Positions 53,933 through 63,817 of a DNA stretch of 64,000 nt are shown here, in pieces. Location of the stretch: the NCBI RefSeq assembly GCF_004358675.1, contig NZ_SMZO01000003.1, forward strand, positions 62,001-126,000. Direction: 5' to 3'. The notes beneath the pieces were generated by a model. That model saw only the letters and a program-made list of their open reading frames with translations, was not told the DNA's origin and made no database searches. Within the stretch, counting starts at the first letter, position 1. Every line of letters starts with the position of its first letter. The stretch comes from Meridianimarinicoccus aquatilis (GTDB taxonomy: Bacteria > Pseudomonadota > Alphaproteobacteria > Rhodobacterales > Rhodobacteraceae). The position numbers were made by a program, and so were the translations under genes.

Positions 53933-55189
53933 ATGCTATCCACCACACGTCTGCCGCTTGTTGCAGCCGTCCTGACAACTGCGCTGACCGGCGCAGCCAG
54001 TGCTCAGGACAGTTTATCAGGGACGCTCAAGATATTCTCGGACATGTCTAATCCAGCGCCGCGCGCGGTCATGGAAGGCATGGCGGAACGTTTCGACGCA
54101 ATGCACCCGGATCTTGATGTTGAGCTGACAATTATCGACCGGGAAGCTTATAAGACGCAGATCCGGAACTTCCTGACGGCCAATGCGCCTGACGTAGCGA
54201 ATTGGTACGCCGGCAACCGCATGGCACCTTATGTGAATGCGGGTCTGTTTGAGGATGTAAGCGACCTGTGGGATGGGCAGATCGGCGAAGAACTGGCGTC
54301 AACCCAAGGCGCGATGACGTTGGACGGTAAGCAATGGGGCGTGCCTTACACCTATTATCAATGGGGCGTGTACTACCGCAAAGACATCTATGACCGTCTG
54401 GGCCTTTCCGAGCCGGAAACCTTCGATCAAATGAAGGCCAATTGTCAGGCACTTCTGGACGATGGCGTCAAATGCTACACGATCGGGACCAAGTTCCTGT
54501 GGACCGCGGCAGGTTGGTTTGACTATTTGAACATGCGCACCAATGGATATGATTTCCATATGGCGCTGACTGCAGGCGAGGTGGAATGGACCGACGACCG
54601 CGTGCGCCAGACCTTTGCAAATTGGCACGAGCTGATCGACATGGGAGCCTTCATCGACAACCACACCGCCTATAGCTGGCAAGAAGCGCTTCCGTTCATG
54701 GCACAGGGGGATGCGGCGGCGTATCTGATGGGCAACTTCGCTGTAGCACCGCTGCGCGATGCGGGTTTGGACGATAGCAAGCTGGACTATTACCAGTTCC
54801 CCGCAATCAACGCAGATGTCGAACTGGGCGAAGACGCGCCGACGGATACGTTCCACATTCCGGCACAGGCGCAGAACAAAGAGGCAGCGCGCGCGTTCCT
54901 GCGATTTGTCGTATCGGCGGAAAACCAGACACAGATCAACGCGGGCGATGCGCTTGGTCAGCTTCCGGTGAATGCTCTGAGTTCGGTGGATGATGACAAG
55001 TTCCTCAAAGAAGGGTTCGACGTTCTGAGCAACCGCGCGCCTGGCGGGATCGCGCAGTTCTTTGACCGTGATGCGCCGGCGGAAATGGCCAAGTTGGCTA
55101 TGGAAGGCTTTCAGGAGTTCATGGTTCTGCCAGACAATCTTGATCGCGTTCTTGACCGGCTCGAAGCTGGACGCCAGCGGATCTATTGA
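53933..55189 (+). CDS. Extracellular sugar-binding protein (ABC family 1)
   Basis: A 418-residue periplasmic solute-binding protein. MLSTTRLPLVAAVLTTALTG plus AASAQ forms a signal peptide, with the mature protein starting near DSLSGTL. VELTIIDREAYKTQIRNFL and FTANAPD-like segments fit the CUT1 lipo-sugar binding family, and GVPYTYYQWGVYYRKDIYD is a typical hinge-ligand stretch. ATG 53933 is chosen for the GGGAGG five bases ahead. First gene of the galactoside operon. Confidence 0.93.
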   Translation: MLSTTRLPLVAAVLTTALTGAASAQDSLSGTLKIFSDMSNPAPRAVMEGMAERFDAMHPDLDVELTIIDREAYKTQIRNFLTANAPDVANWYAGNRMAPYVNAGLFEDVSDLWDGQIGEELASTQGAMTLDGKQWGVPYTYYQWGVYYRKDIYDRLGLSEPETFDQMKANCQALLDDGVKCYTIGTKFLWTAAGWFDYLNMRTNGYDFHMALTAGEVEWTDDRVRQTFANWHELIDMGAFIDNHTAYSWQEALPFMAQGDAAAYLMGNFAVAPLRDAGLDDSKLDYYQFPAINADVELGEDAPTDTFHIPAQAQNKEAARAFLRFVVSAENQTQINAGDALGQLPVNALSSVDDDKFLKEGFDVLSNRAPGGIAQFFDRDAPAEMAKLAMEGFQEFMVLPDNLDRVLDRLEAGRQRIY

Positions 55190-55198
55190 TCCAGCGGC

Positions 55199-55217
55199 CG
55201 GGCGCGTGCCGCGCCCG
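55199..55217 (+). other. Intercistronic stem-loop after the binding-protein gene
   Basis: CGGGCGCG (55199-55206) pairs perfectly with CGCGCCCG (55210-55217) around a TGC loop, right after the stop codon. A 178-base gap separates this gene from the permease. Such hairpins commonly protect the upstream mRNA, so the binding protein is made in excess over the permeases. Confidence 0.6.
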
Positions 55218-55367
55218 ACATGACCCTGATCCGGTCCGCGGCGATGCCACGGTCCGGATCGCCGCCCAGCCCAAGCCGAGGAAACCGCTCATGGCACCGC
55301 CCGTTCCATCGTTCTTTCCCGCACCCGCCCGATCGGCCCCGGCTGCAAAGACATGTGGAGTGGCTTG

Positions 55368-56258
55368 ATGACCAGCAGTTTCTGGCGACGCAATCAGCAG
55401 CGCCTTGCCCCCGCTCTTTTCCTCGCGCCGGGCATCCTGTTTTTTGCCTTTTATGTGATCTTCCCGATCCTTCAGTCCTTTCGGATTTCGTTTTATAAAT
55501 GGGATGGGCTGAGCCCGGCAGAGCCCGTCGGGATGCAGAACTATTCCCAGCTTTTTGAAGACCCAGCCTTTTACACGTCGCTTGGCAACAATGTCATTTG
55601 GCTGTTTCTGTATCTTCTGGCGATCCCGGCAGGGTTGGCAATCGCGTTGTTCCTGAACCAGACCGTCACAGGCATCAGAATATACAAGTCCCTGTTTTTC
55701 TTTCCGTTCGTGGTAAGCCAAGTCGTTGTCGGCCTGGTTTTCACTTGGTTTTATGACCCCACCTTCGGACTGCTCAACACTGTCCTTGAAGCGGTCGGAC
55801 TGGACCCGGTGAACATCCTTGGCGATCCTTCCAAAGTGACTTATGGCATCATTGCTGCCGGGCTTTGGCCCCAAACCGCCTATTGCATGATCCTCTACCT
55901 GACGGGTCTCAACGCAGTGGATCCGGAACAGGTGGAGGCAGGTCGGCTAGACGGTGCCAAAGGGTTGAAAATGCTCTGGCATGTCATCTTGCCTCAACTG
56001 CGCCCGGCAACCTTCATTTGCTTCGTCGTGACAATCATCGGCGCGTTGCGCAGCTTCGATCTTATTTCGATCATGACTCAAGGCGGCCCGTTCGGAACCT
56101 CCCGTGTGCTTGCGTTCTACATGTTCGAAGTCGCATTGTCGGAATATGGCTTCCGCATGGGGTACGGCGCCGCAATCGCGGTGGTCCTGTTTTCGATCAT
56201 GATGGTCTATATCGCGGGATTCCTTTGGAAAATGTACCGCGACGAGAAAGGCGCGTGA
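55368..56258 (+). CDS. Sugar ABC transporter permease (MalF/UgpA type)
   Basis: A 296-residue permease with about six membrane helices. The ATPase-coupling EAA loop reads EQVEAGRLDGAKGLKMLWHVILPQ (in its centre, EAGRLDGAKGLK), near residues 185-210. ATG 55368 (MTSSFWRRNQQ) is chosen; GGAG lies eight bases upstream. CUT1 family; works with the next gene. Confidence 0.94.
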   Translation: MTSSFWRRNQQRLAPALFLAPGILFFAFYVIFPILQSFRISFYKWDGLSPAEPVGMQNYSQLFEDPAFYTSLGNNVIWLFLYLLAIPAGLAIALFLNQTVTGIRIYKSLFFFPFVVSQVVVGLVFTWFYDPTFGLLNTVLEAVGLDPVNILGDPSKVTYGIIAAGLWPQTAYCMILYLTGLNAVDPEQVEAGRLDGAKGLKMLWHVILPQLRPATFICFVVTIIGALRSFDLISIMTQGGPFGTSRVLAFYMFEVALSEYGFRMGYGAAIAVVLFSIMMVYIAGFLWKMYRDEKGA

Positions 56259-56260
56259 CC

Positions 56261-56335
56261 ATGCACTCCGCGCCCCAGCCCCGCATCCAAAACCCGCACA
56301 TCGCCCCCCACTCCACTCCAACACCAGAGGTCTGA
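56261..56335 (+). CDS. 24-residue mini-ORF between the permease genes
   Basis: A short frame begins three bases after the first permease stop (MHSAPQPRIQNP) and ends one base before the second permease start. It is Pro/His-rich. It may act only as a translational coupler; AAGG lies about ten bases before its ATG. No homology known to me. Confidence 0.25.
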   Translation: MHSAPQPRIQNPHIAPHSTPTPEV

Positions 56336-56336
56336 G

Positions 56337-57185
56337 ATGTACCCCACCCCCATCGCAAAGACCTCTCCGGCATGGCAAATAAGCTATCAGGCGCTACTGC
56401 CGGTCGCGCTTGTGCTTTGGCTTTTGCCATTGATCGGCGTGGCGATTTTTTCGCTCAAGCCCGCTGCGGATTTTGCACAAGGCAACTATTGGGGCTGGCC
56501 ATCGACCTTTAGCGGCATCCAGAACTATACGCTGGTTTTTACCGGCTCAGACATGCCCAGATATCTGATGAATTCCGTCTTGATCACCGTTCCAACCGTG
56601 ATAGGTGCGGTAGCCTTGTCTTGCATGACAGGCTTTGCGCTTGGCGTTTATCACTTTCGTGGCAACCTTCTGATTTTCTTCATGTTCGTCGCTGGGAACT
56701 TTGTGCCATTCCAGATCTTGATGGTCCCCGTGCGGGACCTGACCCTCGCGATGGGACTCTATGACACAAAGACCGGGCTGGTGCTGTTCCACATTGCCTT
56801 TCAAACCGGGTTCTGCACGCTCTTCATGCGAAACTTCATCCGCGCGCTTCCCCGCCCCCTGATCGAAGCGGCGCGGGTCGAAGGCGTCAGCGAGATCAGG
56901 ATTTTCGCCTTTATCATTCTGCCGCTGATGAAACCGGCGATTGCGGCGCTGTCCGTGCTGATTTTCACCTTCATATGGAACGATTACTTCTGGGCGATCG
57001 TGCTCACTCAAGGGGCAGACAGTCAGCCGGTTACGGCAGGCATCACAAGCTTTAATGCCCAGTACCGGGCTGCCTATCACCTGATGAGCGCGGGAAGCCT
57101 TGTCGCCGCGCTTCCACCCGTCGTGATGTTTTTCGCCATGCAACGCCACTTTATCGCTGGGCTCACGCTGGGCGCAGTCAAGTAG
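56337..57185 (+). CDS. Sugar ABC transporter permease (MalG/UgpE type)
   Basis: A 282-residue permease with six helices. EAARVEGVSEIRIFAFIILP is the EAA loop. FTFIWNDYFWAIVLTQ is typical of the MalG-like subunit. Second of the two membrane subunits of the galactoside importer, followed 15 bases later by the GH4 gene. Confidence 0.94.
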   Translation: MYPTPIAKTSPAWQISYQALLPVALVLWLLPLIGVAIFSLKPAADFAQGNYWGWPSTFSGIQNYTLVFTGSDMPRYLMNSVLITVPTVIGAVALSCMTGFALGVYHFRGNLLIFFMFVAGNFVPFQILMVPVRDLTLAMGLYDTKTGLVLFHIAFQTGFCTLFMRNFIRALPRPLIEAARVEGVSEIRIFAFIILPLMKPAIAALSVLIFTFIWNDYFWAIVLTQGADSQPVTAGITSFNAQYRAAYHLMSAGSLVAALPPVVMFFAMQRHFIAGLTLGAVK

Positions 57186-57199
57186 CAGGACTTACCAAG

Positions 57200-58543
57200 A
57201 TGCCCAAAATCGCCTTCATCGGGGCTGGCTCCACCATCTTCATGAAACATATCGTCGGCGACGCGCTGCACTTTCCGGCTTTGTCCGGGGCGGATATCGC
57301 GTTGATGGACATTGACGAAGCGCGGTTGGCCGAGTCCGCCCTTGTTGCGCGCCAAATGGTGCGCGCGATGAAGGTTGGCGCGACTGTCACCACACACACA
57401 GATCGTCGCGCCGCGCTGGACGGGGCAGATTTCGTCATTACCGCCTTTCAGATCGGCGGGTACAAGCCCTGCACGGTTACCGATTTCGAAATTCCCAAAG
57501 CGCACGGCCTGCGCCAGACCATCGCCGACACGCTGGGCGTCGGCGGCATTATGCGCGGGCTCAGAACCGTCCCGCATCTGTGGGCGCTTGCGCAAGATAT
57601 GGCCGAACTTTGTCCCGATGCGCTGTTGCTGCAATACGTGAACCCGATGGCGATCAACACTTGGGCTCTGGCCGAACGCTTTCCTGCCCTAAGACAGGTT
57701 GGGCTTTGCCATTCGGTCCAGAACACCGTCGCGGAAATGGCCTATGATCTGAACATCCCAGCGTCCGAAATTCGGCACCGGGTGGCGGGTGTGAACCATG
57801 TCGCGTTTTTCTTGAAACTGGAACATGCCGGCGTCGATCTTTACCCAGCCCTCCGGGCCGGCTACCGCGATGGCAGCCTGCCGAAGACACCTCTGGAACG
57901 GCCGCATTGCCTAAACAAGGTTCGCTATGAGGTGATGGATCATTTGGGGTACTTCTGCACCGAAAGTTCGGAACATCTGGCAGAGTATGTTCCTTGGTTC
58001 ATCAAGCGGGACCGCGCTGATCTGATTGAGCAGTTTGGAATTCCGCTCGATGAATACCCGGCACGCTGCGAAATTCAGATGGCTGAATGGGCTGCTCAGG
58101 CAGAAGCCATTCGGCGCACGGATACGGTCAGCGTTGAGAAAAGCCATGAATTTGCCGCTGACATGATGAATTCCATACTCACAGATACGCCGATGACTGT
58201 TTATGGCAATCTGCCCAATCACGGGCAAATTCCGCAACTGCCGCTCGGGGCTGCCGTAGAAACACCCTGCCTTGTTGACGCCAACGGTGTGCAACCAAGT
58301 GTGGTTACCGATATTCCCCCACAGCTCGTCGCCCTGATGCGCAGTCAGATAAATGTTCAGGAACTTGTGGTGCGCGCATTGCTTGAAGAAAACCGGGACC
58401 ACATCTATCACGCCGCAATGATGGATCCCCACACCGCCGCAGAGCTTGATCTGCGGCAAATCCGGGCACTGATGGATGACCTCATCACCGCGCACGGTGA
58501 TTGGCTTCCTGCATGGTGCCACGACGAAAGGACAGCCGCATGA
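57200..58543 (+). CDS. GH4 alpha-galactosidase/alpha-glucosidase-type glycosidase
   Basis: A 447-residue NAD- and Mn-dependent glycosidase of family GH4, which uses oxidation at C3 to cleave the glycosidic bond. The N-terminal NAD site is KIAFIGAGSTIFMK, GLCHSVQNT and VAGVNHVAFFL are the metal and active-site blocks. FCTESSEHLAEYVPWF fits the MelA-like (alpha-galactosidase) branch. Such enzymes are cytoplasmic and act on imported oligosaccharides such as melibiose. The surrounding galactose genes support galactosidase over glucosidase, but sequence alone does not prove it. Coupled by ATGA to the SDR gene. Confidence 0.88.
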   Translation: MPKIAFIGAGSTIFMKHIVGDALHFPALSGADIALMDIDEARLAESALVARQMVRAMKVGATVTTHTDRRAALDGADFVITAFQIGGYKPCTVTDFEIPKAHGLRQTIADTLGVGGIMRGLRTVPHLWALAQDMAELCPDALLLQYVNPMAINTWALAERFPALRQVGLCHSVQNTVAEMAYDLNIPASEIRHRVAGVNHVAFFLKLEHAGVDLYPALRAGYRDGSLPKTPLERPHCLNKVRYEVMDHLGYFCTESSEHLAEYVPWFIKRDRADLIEQFGIPLDEYPARCEIQMAEWAAQAEAIRRTDTVSVEKSHEFAADMMNSILTDTPMTVYGNLPNHGQIPQLPLGAAVETPCLVDANGVQPSVVTDIPPQLVALMRSQINVQELVVRALLEENRDHIYHAAMMDPHTAAELDLRQIRALMDDLITAHGDWLPAWCHDERTAA

Positions 58544-59310
58544 CCAGACACGCCCGATTTCCCGATCTTGATGGCGCGTCTGTCTTTGTCACCGGCGGCG
58601 GGTCCGGAATTGGCGCGGCCTTCACGGACGGACTGATGGCACAGGGCGCAAAGGTGGCCTTTGTACAGCGGTCAGACGGCACGGCCTTTTGCGACGCAAT
58701 GGAACGTGCGCACGGCACGCGGCCGTTGTTTCTGCCGTGCGACATCACTGACACCCCCGCCTTGCAAGCTGCCATCGCACAGGCGGCTGCTCAGCATGGT
58801 GACATTGACGTACTGGTCAATAATGCCGCAAATGACAAACGCCACAGCACAATGGAGGTGGATGAGGCGTTCTGGGACTGGTCCCAAGCCATCAATCTCA
58901 AATCCTATTTCTTTGCGGCTCAATCCGTTCTTCCGGGCATGCGCAAAGCTGGGCGCGGCAGCATCGTGAACTTGTCATCAATCAGCTACATGATGGGCAA
59001 TGCGGGCTATCCTGCTTACACCACGGCAAACGGCGGCATCACCGCGCTGACCCGCTCTCTGGCGCGGGAATTCGGGCCTGACGGTATCCGCGTTAACGCG
59101 CTCGCACCGGGCTGGGTGTTCACAGAAAAACAGATTGCCCTTTGGGCCACAGAAGAGGGCGTCGCGGCGCATCTGGCCCGCCAATGCCTGCCGCGGATGC
59201 TGAAGCCTGATGAAATGGTCGAACCATTGTTATTTCTTGCGTCCGAAGCCAGCCGCGCCATGACCGGGCAAGCCATGGCTGTCGATGGCGGCGTGGTGGT
59301 CAGCGGATGA
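58540..59310 (+). CDS. SDR-family oxidoreductase, probable galactose dehydrogenase, with altered YxxxK
   Basis: A 256-residue short-chain dehydrogenase. TGGGSGIGAAF is the NAD-binding loop, NNAAN the structural motif, and NLSSISYMMG holds the catalytic Ser. The Tyr at residue 160 (PAYTTANGG) is followed at +4 by Asn 164 instead of the catalytic Lys of YxxxK; the codon is AAC, one base from AAA/AAG. The C-terminal MLKPDEMVEPLLFLASEAS and GQAMAVDGG fit sugar dehydrogenases that oxidise galactose or arabinose. Position before dgoK suggests galactose 1-dehydrogenase. Whether the enzyme is active is uncertain. Confidence 0.83.
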   Translation: MTRHARFPDLDGASVFVTGGGSGIGAAFTDGLMAQGAKVAFVQRSDGTAFCDAMERAHGTRPLFLPCDITDTPALQAAIAQAAAQHGDIDVLVNNAANDKRHSTMEVDEAFWDWSQAINLKSYFFAAQSVLPGMRKAGRGSIVNLSSISYMMGNAGYPAYTTANGGITALTRSLAREFGPDGIRVNALAPGWVFTEKQIALWATEEGVAAHLARQCLPRMLKPDEMVEPLLFLASEASRAMTGQAMAVDGGVVVSG

Positions 59311-60212
59311 CCCAGCCCCCCATCACCGCCGACTGGATCGCCGCCGACTGGGGCACTTCGCACCTGCGTGTTTGGGCCATGGCCGATGGCGCAGATATTG
59401 CGCAGGCACAGTCCGACCAAGGCATGAACCGACTGTCACCGGGCGGGTTTGAGGCCGCGCTGCTTGAGTTGATCGAGCCTTGGCTTGGCGCGGGCACGAC
59501 GCCTGTTGTCGCTTGTGGCATGGTCGGTGCGCGGCAGGGATGGGTGGAAGCCCCCTACACGGCTGTGCCTTGCACCCCCCTGCCCGTGACCCCGGTGCGC
59601 GCGCAAGCGGCAGATCAGCGCCTTGCCGTTTGGGTTGTGCCCGGCCTGAAGCAGCAAAGCCCGCCAGACGTCATGCGCGGCGAGGAAACGCAGATCGCCG
59701 GGTTCCTTGCGCTGAACCCAAATTTTGACGGTGTGCTATGCCTGCCCGGAACCCATACAAAATGGGCACAGGTTTCGGCGGGTGAGGTCGTCAGTTTCCA
59801 ATCGTTTATGACGGGTGAATTGTTCGCGTCCTTGGCCGAGAACAGCGTGCTGCGCCATACCGTTGCGCCTTGCGGCTGGGATGAAGGCACCTTTGCCGAC
59901 GCGCTTGACGATGCGTTGTCGCGGCCAGACCGGCTTGCCGCCCGCCTGTTCACTTTACGCGCAGATGCTTTGCTCAATGATACCAGTGGCACGCAAGGGC
60001 GCGCGCGTCTGTCCGGTCTTTTGATCGGCGCGGAACTGGCTGCTGCAAAACCATATTGGCTGGGCCAACAAGTGGGCGTGATCGGCGCTTCGGCCGTTGC
60101 CGCACCCTATGTCACTGCCCTGACACGGCAAGGAAATACGCCCGTTCAGGCGGACGCCGCCGCCATGACCCGCGCGGGGTTGATAGCCGCCCATCGCAAC
60201 ATCGACACCTGA
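59307..60212 (+). CDS. dgoK: 2-dehydro-3-deoxygalactonokinase
   Basis: A 301-residue kinase that phosphorylates 2-keto-3-deoxygalactonate. [14 protein letters not shown] is the ASKHA phosphate loop; [17 protein letters not shown] and [11 protein letters not shown] are family marks, and [17 protein letters not shown] follows. Overlaps the SDR stop by 4 bases. Its product is the substrate of the next gene's aldolase. Confidence 0.93.
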   Translation: MTQPPITADWIAADWGTSHLRVWAMADGADIAQAQSDQGMNRLSPGGFEAALLELIEPWLGAGTTPVVACGMVGARQGWVEAPYTAVPCTPLPVTPVRAQAADQRLAVWVVPGLKQQSPPDVMRGEETQIAGFLALNPNFDGVLCLPGTHTKWAQVSAGEVVSFQSFMTGELFASLAENSVLRHTVAPCGWDEGTFADALDDALSRPDRLAARLFTLRADALLNDTSGTQGRARLSGLLIGAELAAAKPYWLGQQVGVIGASAVAAPYVTALTRQGNTPVQADAAAMTRAGLIAAHRNIDT

Positions 60213-60223
60213 AAGGGACCTGC

Positions 60224-60847
60224 ATGAGCCGCCCTCTGATCGCCATTCTACGCGGGATCACGCCGCCCGAAGCCTTGCCCGTGACAAAGGCCCTGATTGA
60301 TGCGGGCGTCGACCGGATTGAAGTGCCGCTGAATTCGCCAAATGCGTTGGACAGCATTACCGCCATGGCCGCTGCATTTGGCACGCAAGCCTTGATCGGG
60401 GCTGGCACTGTTTTGACCGCTGAGGATGTCGCCCGTGTCGGCGCTGCGGGTGGCCGCCTGATCGTGTCGCCCAATTGCGACACTGAGGTGATCCGCGCCA
60501 CCAAGGCGGCGAAGCTGGCCAGCTTTCCGGGCGTGTTTACCGCAACCGAGTGCTTCGCCGCTTTGAAAGCCGGTGCAGACGGGCTCAAGATTTTCCCGGC
60601 CAGCCTGATGGGGCCAGACGGGCTATCAGCCCTGCGCGCCGTTCTGCCCGCCACGACACAGGTCTTTGCGGTGGGCGGCGTTGGCCCGGCCAATTTCGCC
60701 GCGTGGCAAGCAGCCGGAGCGTCGGGCTTTGGCATTGGCACCGCGCTTTATAAACCCGGCCGCAGCGCCGCAGACGTGGCCATTCGCGCCGCCGAACTGG
60801 TCGCCGCGTGGGATCGCGGCACCGCAAATGGCGCTGCCTTCGCATGA
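60224..60847 (+). CDS. dgoA: 2-dehydro-3-deoxy-6-phosphogalactonate aldolase
   Basis: A 207-residue class I aldolase that splits KDPGal to pyruvate and glyceraldehyde 3-phosphate. [13 protein letters not shown] and the catalytic Glu region [13 protein letters not shown] are at the N-terminus; the Schiff-base Lys is in [20 protein letters not shown] 60224 is preceded by AAAGGGACC. Overlaps the GH42 start by 4 bases. KDPG activity is also possible in this family, but the neighbours favour galactose. Confidence 0.93.
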   Translation: MSRPLIAILRGITPPEALPVTKALIDAGVDRIEVPLNSPNALDSITAMAAAFGTQALIGAGTVLTAEDVARVGAAGGRLIVSPNCDTEVIRATKAAKLASFPGVFTATECFAALKAGADGLKIFPASLMGPDGLSALRAVLPATTQVFAVGGVGPANFAAWQAAGASGFGIGTALYKPGRSAADVAIRAAELVAAWDRGTANGAAFA

Positions 60848-62745
60848 AACGCAGCCTTGGGGTTTGCTATTATCCGGAACACTGGCCGGAAGACCAATGG
60901 CCAGACGACGCGGCCCGCATGGTCTCTGCCGGGATCAGCCGCGTGCGGATTGGGGAATTCGCCTGGGGCCTGATCGAGCCGAAGCCGGGCGTGATGGACT
61001 GGGGTTGGCTCGACCGGGCGATCGACGTTCTGGCAGACGCCGGGCTTGAGGTGATCCTGGGCACCCCGACTGCAACGCCTCCACGCTGGATGCTGGATCG
61101 CCACCCGGACATGTTGGCGGTGGACGCGACTGGGCACCCGCGCCGCTTTGGGTCGCGGCGGCACTACTGTTTCAGCCATGCCGGATACCGCGCAGAGGCC
61201 GCCCGCATCACAGAGGCCATGGCCCGCAGATACGGGCGCGACGGGCGCATCATCGCATGGCAGACCGACAATGAATATGGATGTCACGATACGGTTCTGA
61301 GCTATTCGCCCGCCGCCCTGTCCGCGTTCCGCAACTGGCTGGCGCAGCAGTACCAGTCGCCCGAGGCGCTGAACCGCGCTTGGGGAAATGTGTTCTGGTC
61401 CATGGCCTATGACAGCTTTGACCAGATCGGGTTGCCGAACCTGACGGTAACAGAACCGAACCCCGCCCATGCTTTCGACTTTCGGCGGTTTTCAAGCGAA
61501 CAGGTGGTCGCCTTCAACCGGATGCAGGTGGGCATCCTGCGCCGTCACACCGCTGCCCCGCTGACGCATAATTATATGGGGCGCGAGGTGGCGTTTGACC
61601 ATTTCGCCGTAGGCGCTGATCTCGATATCGCGAGCTGGGACAGTTACCCAATCGGGTTCCTGTCCGACCGGATCGAAGCGTCGGACAACCACAAGCGCCA
61701 CTACCTGCGCCAGGGTGATCCCGACATGCAGGCACTGCATCATGACCTGTATCGCGCGGTCGGACGGGGGCGCTGGTGGGTGATGGAACAGCAGCCCGGC
61801 CCGGTGAACTGGGCACCATGGAACCCCGCCCCGCTGCCCGGTATGGTTCGGCTTTGGACATGGGAGGCATTCGCCCACGGTGCCGAAACCGTCACCTATT
61901 TTCGCTGGCGGCAAGCCCCCTTTGCGCAGGAGCAGATGCATGCCGGGCTGCTCTTTCCCGACAGCAGCGATGCGCCGGGTCTGGCCGAGGCCGCGCAGGT
62001 CGCGACAGAACTGAAAGCCATGCCCGATGTTGCACCGACCCGTGCGCCCGTCGCGCTGGTCTTCGATTATGCAAGCGCCTGGGCGTGGCAGGTACAGCCG
62101 CAAGGCGCCGATTTCGACTATTTCCGCATGGTGCTGTGCTGGTATCGGGCCGCGCGTGAATTGGGACTGTCCCTTGATATTCTACCGCCCGACACGAACG
62201 ACCTGTCAGACTACGCCGTGGTACTGATGCCCGGCCTTGCGCAGCTCTCAGCACCGATGCTTGCGGCGCTGGAAAGCTATGAAGGGCGCGCGCTTGTCGG
62301 GCCGCGCAGCAACGCCAAGGGGGCTGGCATGGCAACGCCTGTGCCACTTCCGCCGAACCTGCCGGGCATGGACTTGCGAGTCAGCGCCGTGGAAAGCCTT
62401 CCGCCCGGTGTAGCCGAGCCGCTGTCGGGCGGCGGAACCATCGTGCATTGGCGCGAACATCTGGACGGCGCAGCTGACATTCTGGAAACCGACGCCGCAG
62501 GGGCACCCTTGATCGCACGTATGGGGGCATTGACGTATTTGGGCGGCTGGCCCGATGACACGGCATTGCGCCGCTTGATCGCTGCGGCCTGCACCGAGCA
62601 GGGTATCGCGGCAGACCCCTTGCCAGACGGGCTTCGCCTGCGTGACACCGGTTCGCACCGCTTTGCGTTCAATTATGGGAAAACGCCCGTCACATGGGAG
62701 GGACAAGTGTTGCCCGCTGCCGGTGTCGCGTGGCGGGCGCTTTGA
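60844..62745 (+). CDS. GH42 beta-galactosidase
   Basis: A 633-residue beta-galactosidase of family 42. [15 protein letters not shown] begins the TIM barrel, [12 protein letters not shown] near residue 140 carries the acid/base Glu, and [17 protein letters not shown] near residue 305-320 is the signature containing the nucleophile. A trimerisation domain ([19 protein letters not shown]) and a C-terminal beta domain follow. It has no signal peptide, so it acts in the cytoplasm on imported galactosides. ATG 60844 overlaps the dgoA stop. Confidence 0.94.
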   Translation: MKRSLGVCYYPEHWPEDQWPDDAARMVSAGISRVRIGEFAWGLIEPKPGVMDWGWLDRAIDVLADAGLEVILGTPTATPPRWMLDRHPDMLAVDATGHPRRFGSRRHYCFSHAGYRAEAARITEAMARRYGRDGRIIAWQTDNEYGCHDTVLSYSPAALSAFRNWLAQQYQSPEALNRAWGNVFWSMAYDSFDQIGLPNLTVTEPNPAHAFDFRRFSSEQVVAFNRMQVGILRRHTAAPLTHNYMGREVAFDHFAVGADLDIASWDSYPIGFLSDRIEASDNHKRHYLRQGDPDMQALHHDLYRAVGRGRWWVMEQQPGPVNWAPWNPAPLPGMVRLWTWEAFAHGAETVTYFRWRQAPFAQEQMHAGLLFPDSSDAPGLAEAAQVATELKAMPDVAPTRAPVALVFDYASAWAWQVQPQGADFDYFRMVLCWYRAARELGLSLDILPPDTNDLSDYAVVLMPGLAQLSAPMLAALESYEGRALVGPRSNAKGAGMATPVPLPPNLPGMDLRVSAVESLPPGVAEPLSGGGTIVHWREHLDGAADILETDAAGAPLIARMGALTYLGGWPDDTALRRLIAAACTEQGIAADPLPDGLRLRDTGSHRFAFNYGKTPVTWEGQVLPAAGVAWRAL

Positions 62746-62784
62746 TCCCTTGCCAGAGCATGATGCAGCCGCTTAGGTGACGCC

Positions 62785-63807
62785 ATGACCCAAATCCCTG
62801 CCCCCGGCGTGACGCCCCTGCCCGATACCTGCGACGGCACCGCCGTGCAGCGTGTGACAATCAGCAATGGAACCCTCAGTGCATCGTTTCTGACGCGCGG
62901 CGCAATCTTGCAAGACCTGCGGCTGCAAGGCGTGGCGCACAGTCTGACAGTCGGCAGCCCCGATACAGCCGCCTATGCCGGGCCGCTTTGCTATTTCGGG
63001 GCGCTCGTCGGGCCAGTGGCCAACCGCATCGCAGGTGGGACCGCGACGCTAAAAGGATCGAAGTACGAGTTTGACCGCAACGATGGCGGGCAAGCCACAC
63101 TGCACGGCGGCAGCACAGGCACCCACACACGCAACTGGGACATCGACATTGCGCGGGCTGACCGGGTGACGTTCACCTTAAGCCTTCCGGATGGAACAGG
63201 CGGCTTTCCCGGCAATCGAACGGTGGCTGCACAATACGCGCTGACAGGGCCAGATACGCTTGAGTTGACTGTCATTGCAGCGACCGATGCGGCCACGTGG
63301 ATCAACTTCGCGCCACATGGGTTCTGGAACCTTGATGGCGGGCCGGATCTGTCGGGTCACAGCCTGCAAATCGCTGCAGATTACTATTTGCCAGCCGATC
63401 CCACAGGATTGGTGACAGGCGCGGTCGCCAAGGTCGCGCAAAGCGATTTCGACTTTCGGGCAGCCCGGCCAATTGGGCCCGGCACCACGCCTGAACTTGA
63501 CCACAACTTCTGTTTATCGCGCATCCGCCGAGACCCGGAACCTGCTGTTGTTTTGACAGGGGCGTCGGGCCTTTCGCTGCATGTAGCCACATCAGAACCA
63601 GGCGTTCAAATCTACGACGCGGCGCATGGCGGCGGCGGCGGCATCATGGGGCATTGCGGTCACCCAATCGGTCCCTATTGCGGGCTGGCGATTGAACCGC
63701 AGGGCTGGCCTGACGCACCAAACCGCCCTGGCTTCCCGCCGGTTCGTGTCGAAAGCGGCACCGCGGTGCGCCAGATCACACGGTGGCGGTTCGTCCAGCC
63801 GGACTAA
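62785..63807 (+). CDS. galM: Aldose 1-epimerase
   Basis: A 340-residue mutarotase that interconverts alpha- and beta-galactose, supplying the anomer used by galactose dehydrogenase. VGPVANRIAGGTATLKG, LHGGSTGTHTRNWD, NFAPHGFWNLDGG and YCGLAIEPQGWPDAPN are all family marks; the His of APHGFWN and the Glu of AIEPQ are catalytic. Starts 39 bases after the GH42 stop and ends the operon. Confidence 0.93.
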   Translation: MTQIPAPGVTPLPDTCDGTAVQRVTISNGTLSASFLTRGAILQDLRLQGVAHSLTVGSPDTAAYAGPLCYFGALVGPVANRIAGGTATLKGSKYEFDRNDGGQATLHGGSTGTHTRNWDIDIARADRVTFTLSLPDGTGGFPGNRTVAAQYALTGPDTLELTVIAATDAATWINFAPHGFWNLDGGPDLSGHSLQIAADYYLPADPTGLVTGAVAKVAQSDFDFRAARPIGPGTTPELDHNFCLSRIRRDPEPAVVLTGASGLSLHVATSEPGVQIYDAAHGGGGGIMGHCGHPIGPYCGLAIEPQGWPDAPNRPGFPPVRVESGTAVRQITRWRFVQPD

Positions 63808-63817
63808 ACCTGTGTCG

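Noticed and set aside
55220-55498. Plus-strand frame across the gap before the first permease
   Set aside because: Very Pro/Ser/Arg-rich and overlapping the permease start in another frame; the hairpin gap is better explained as noncoding.
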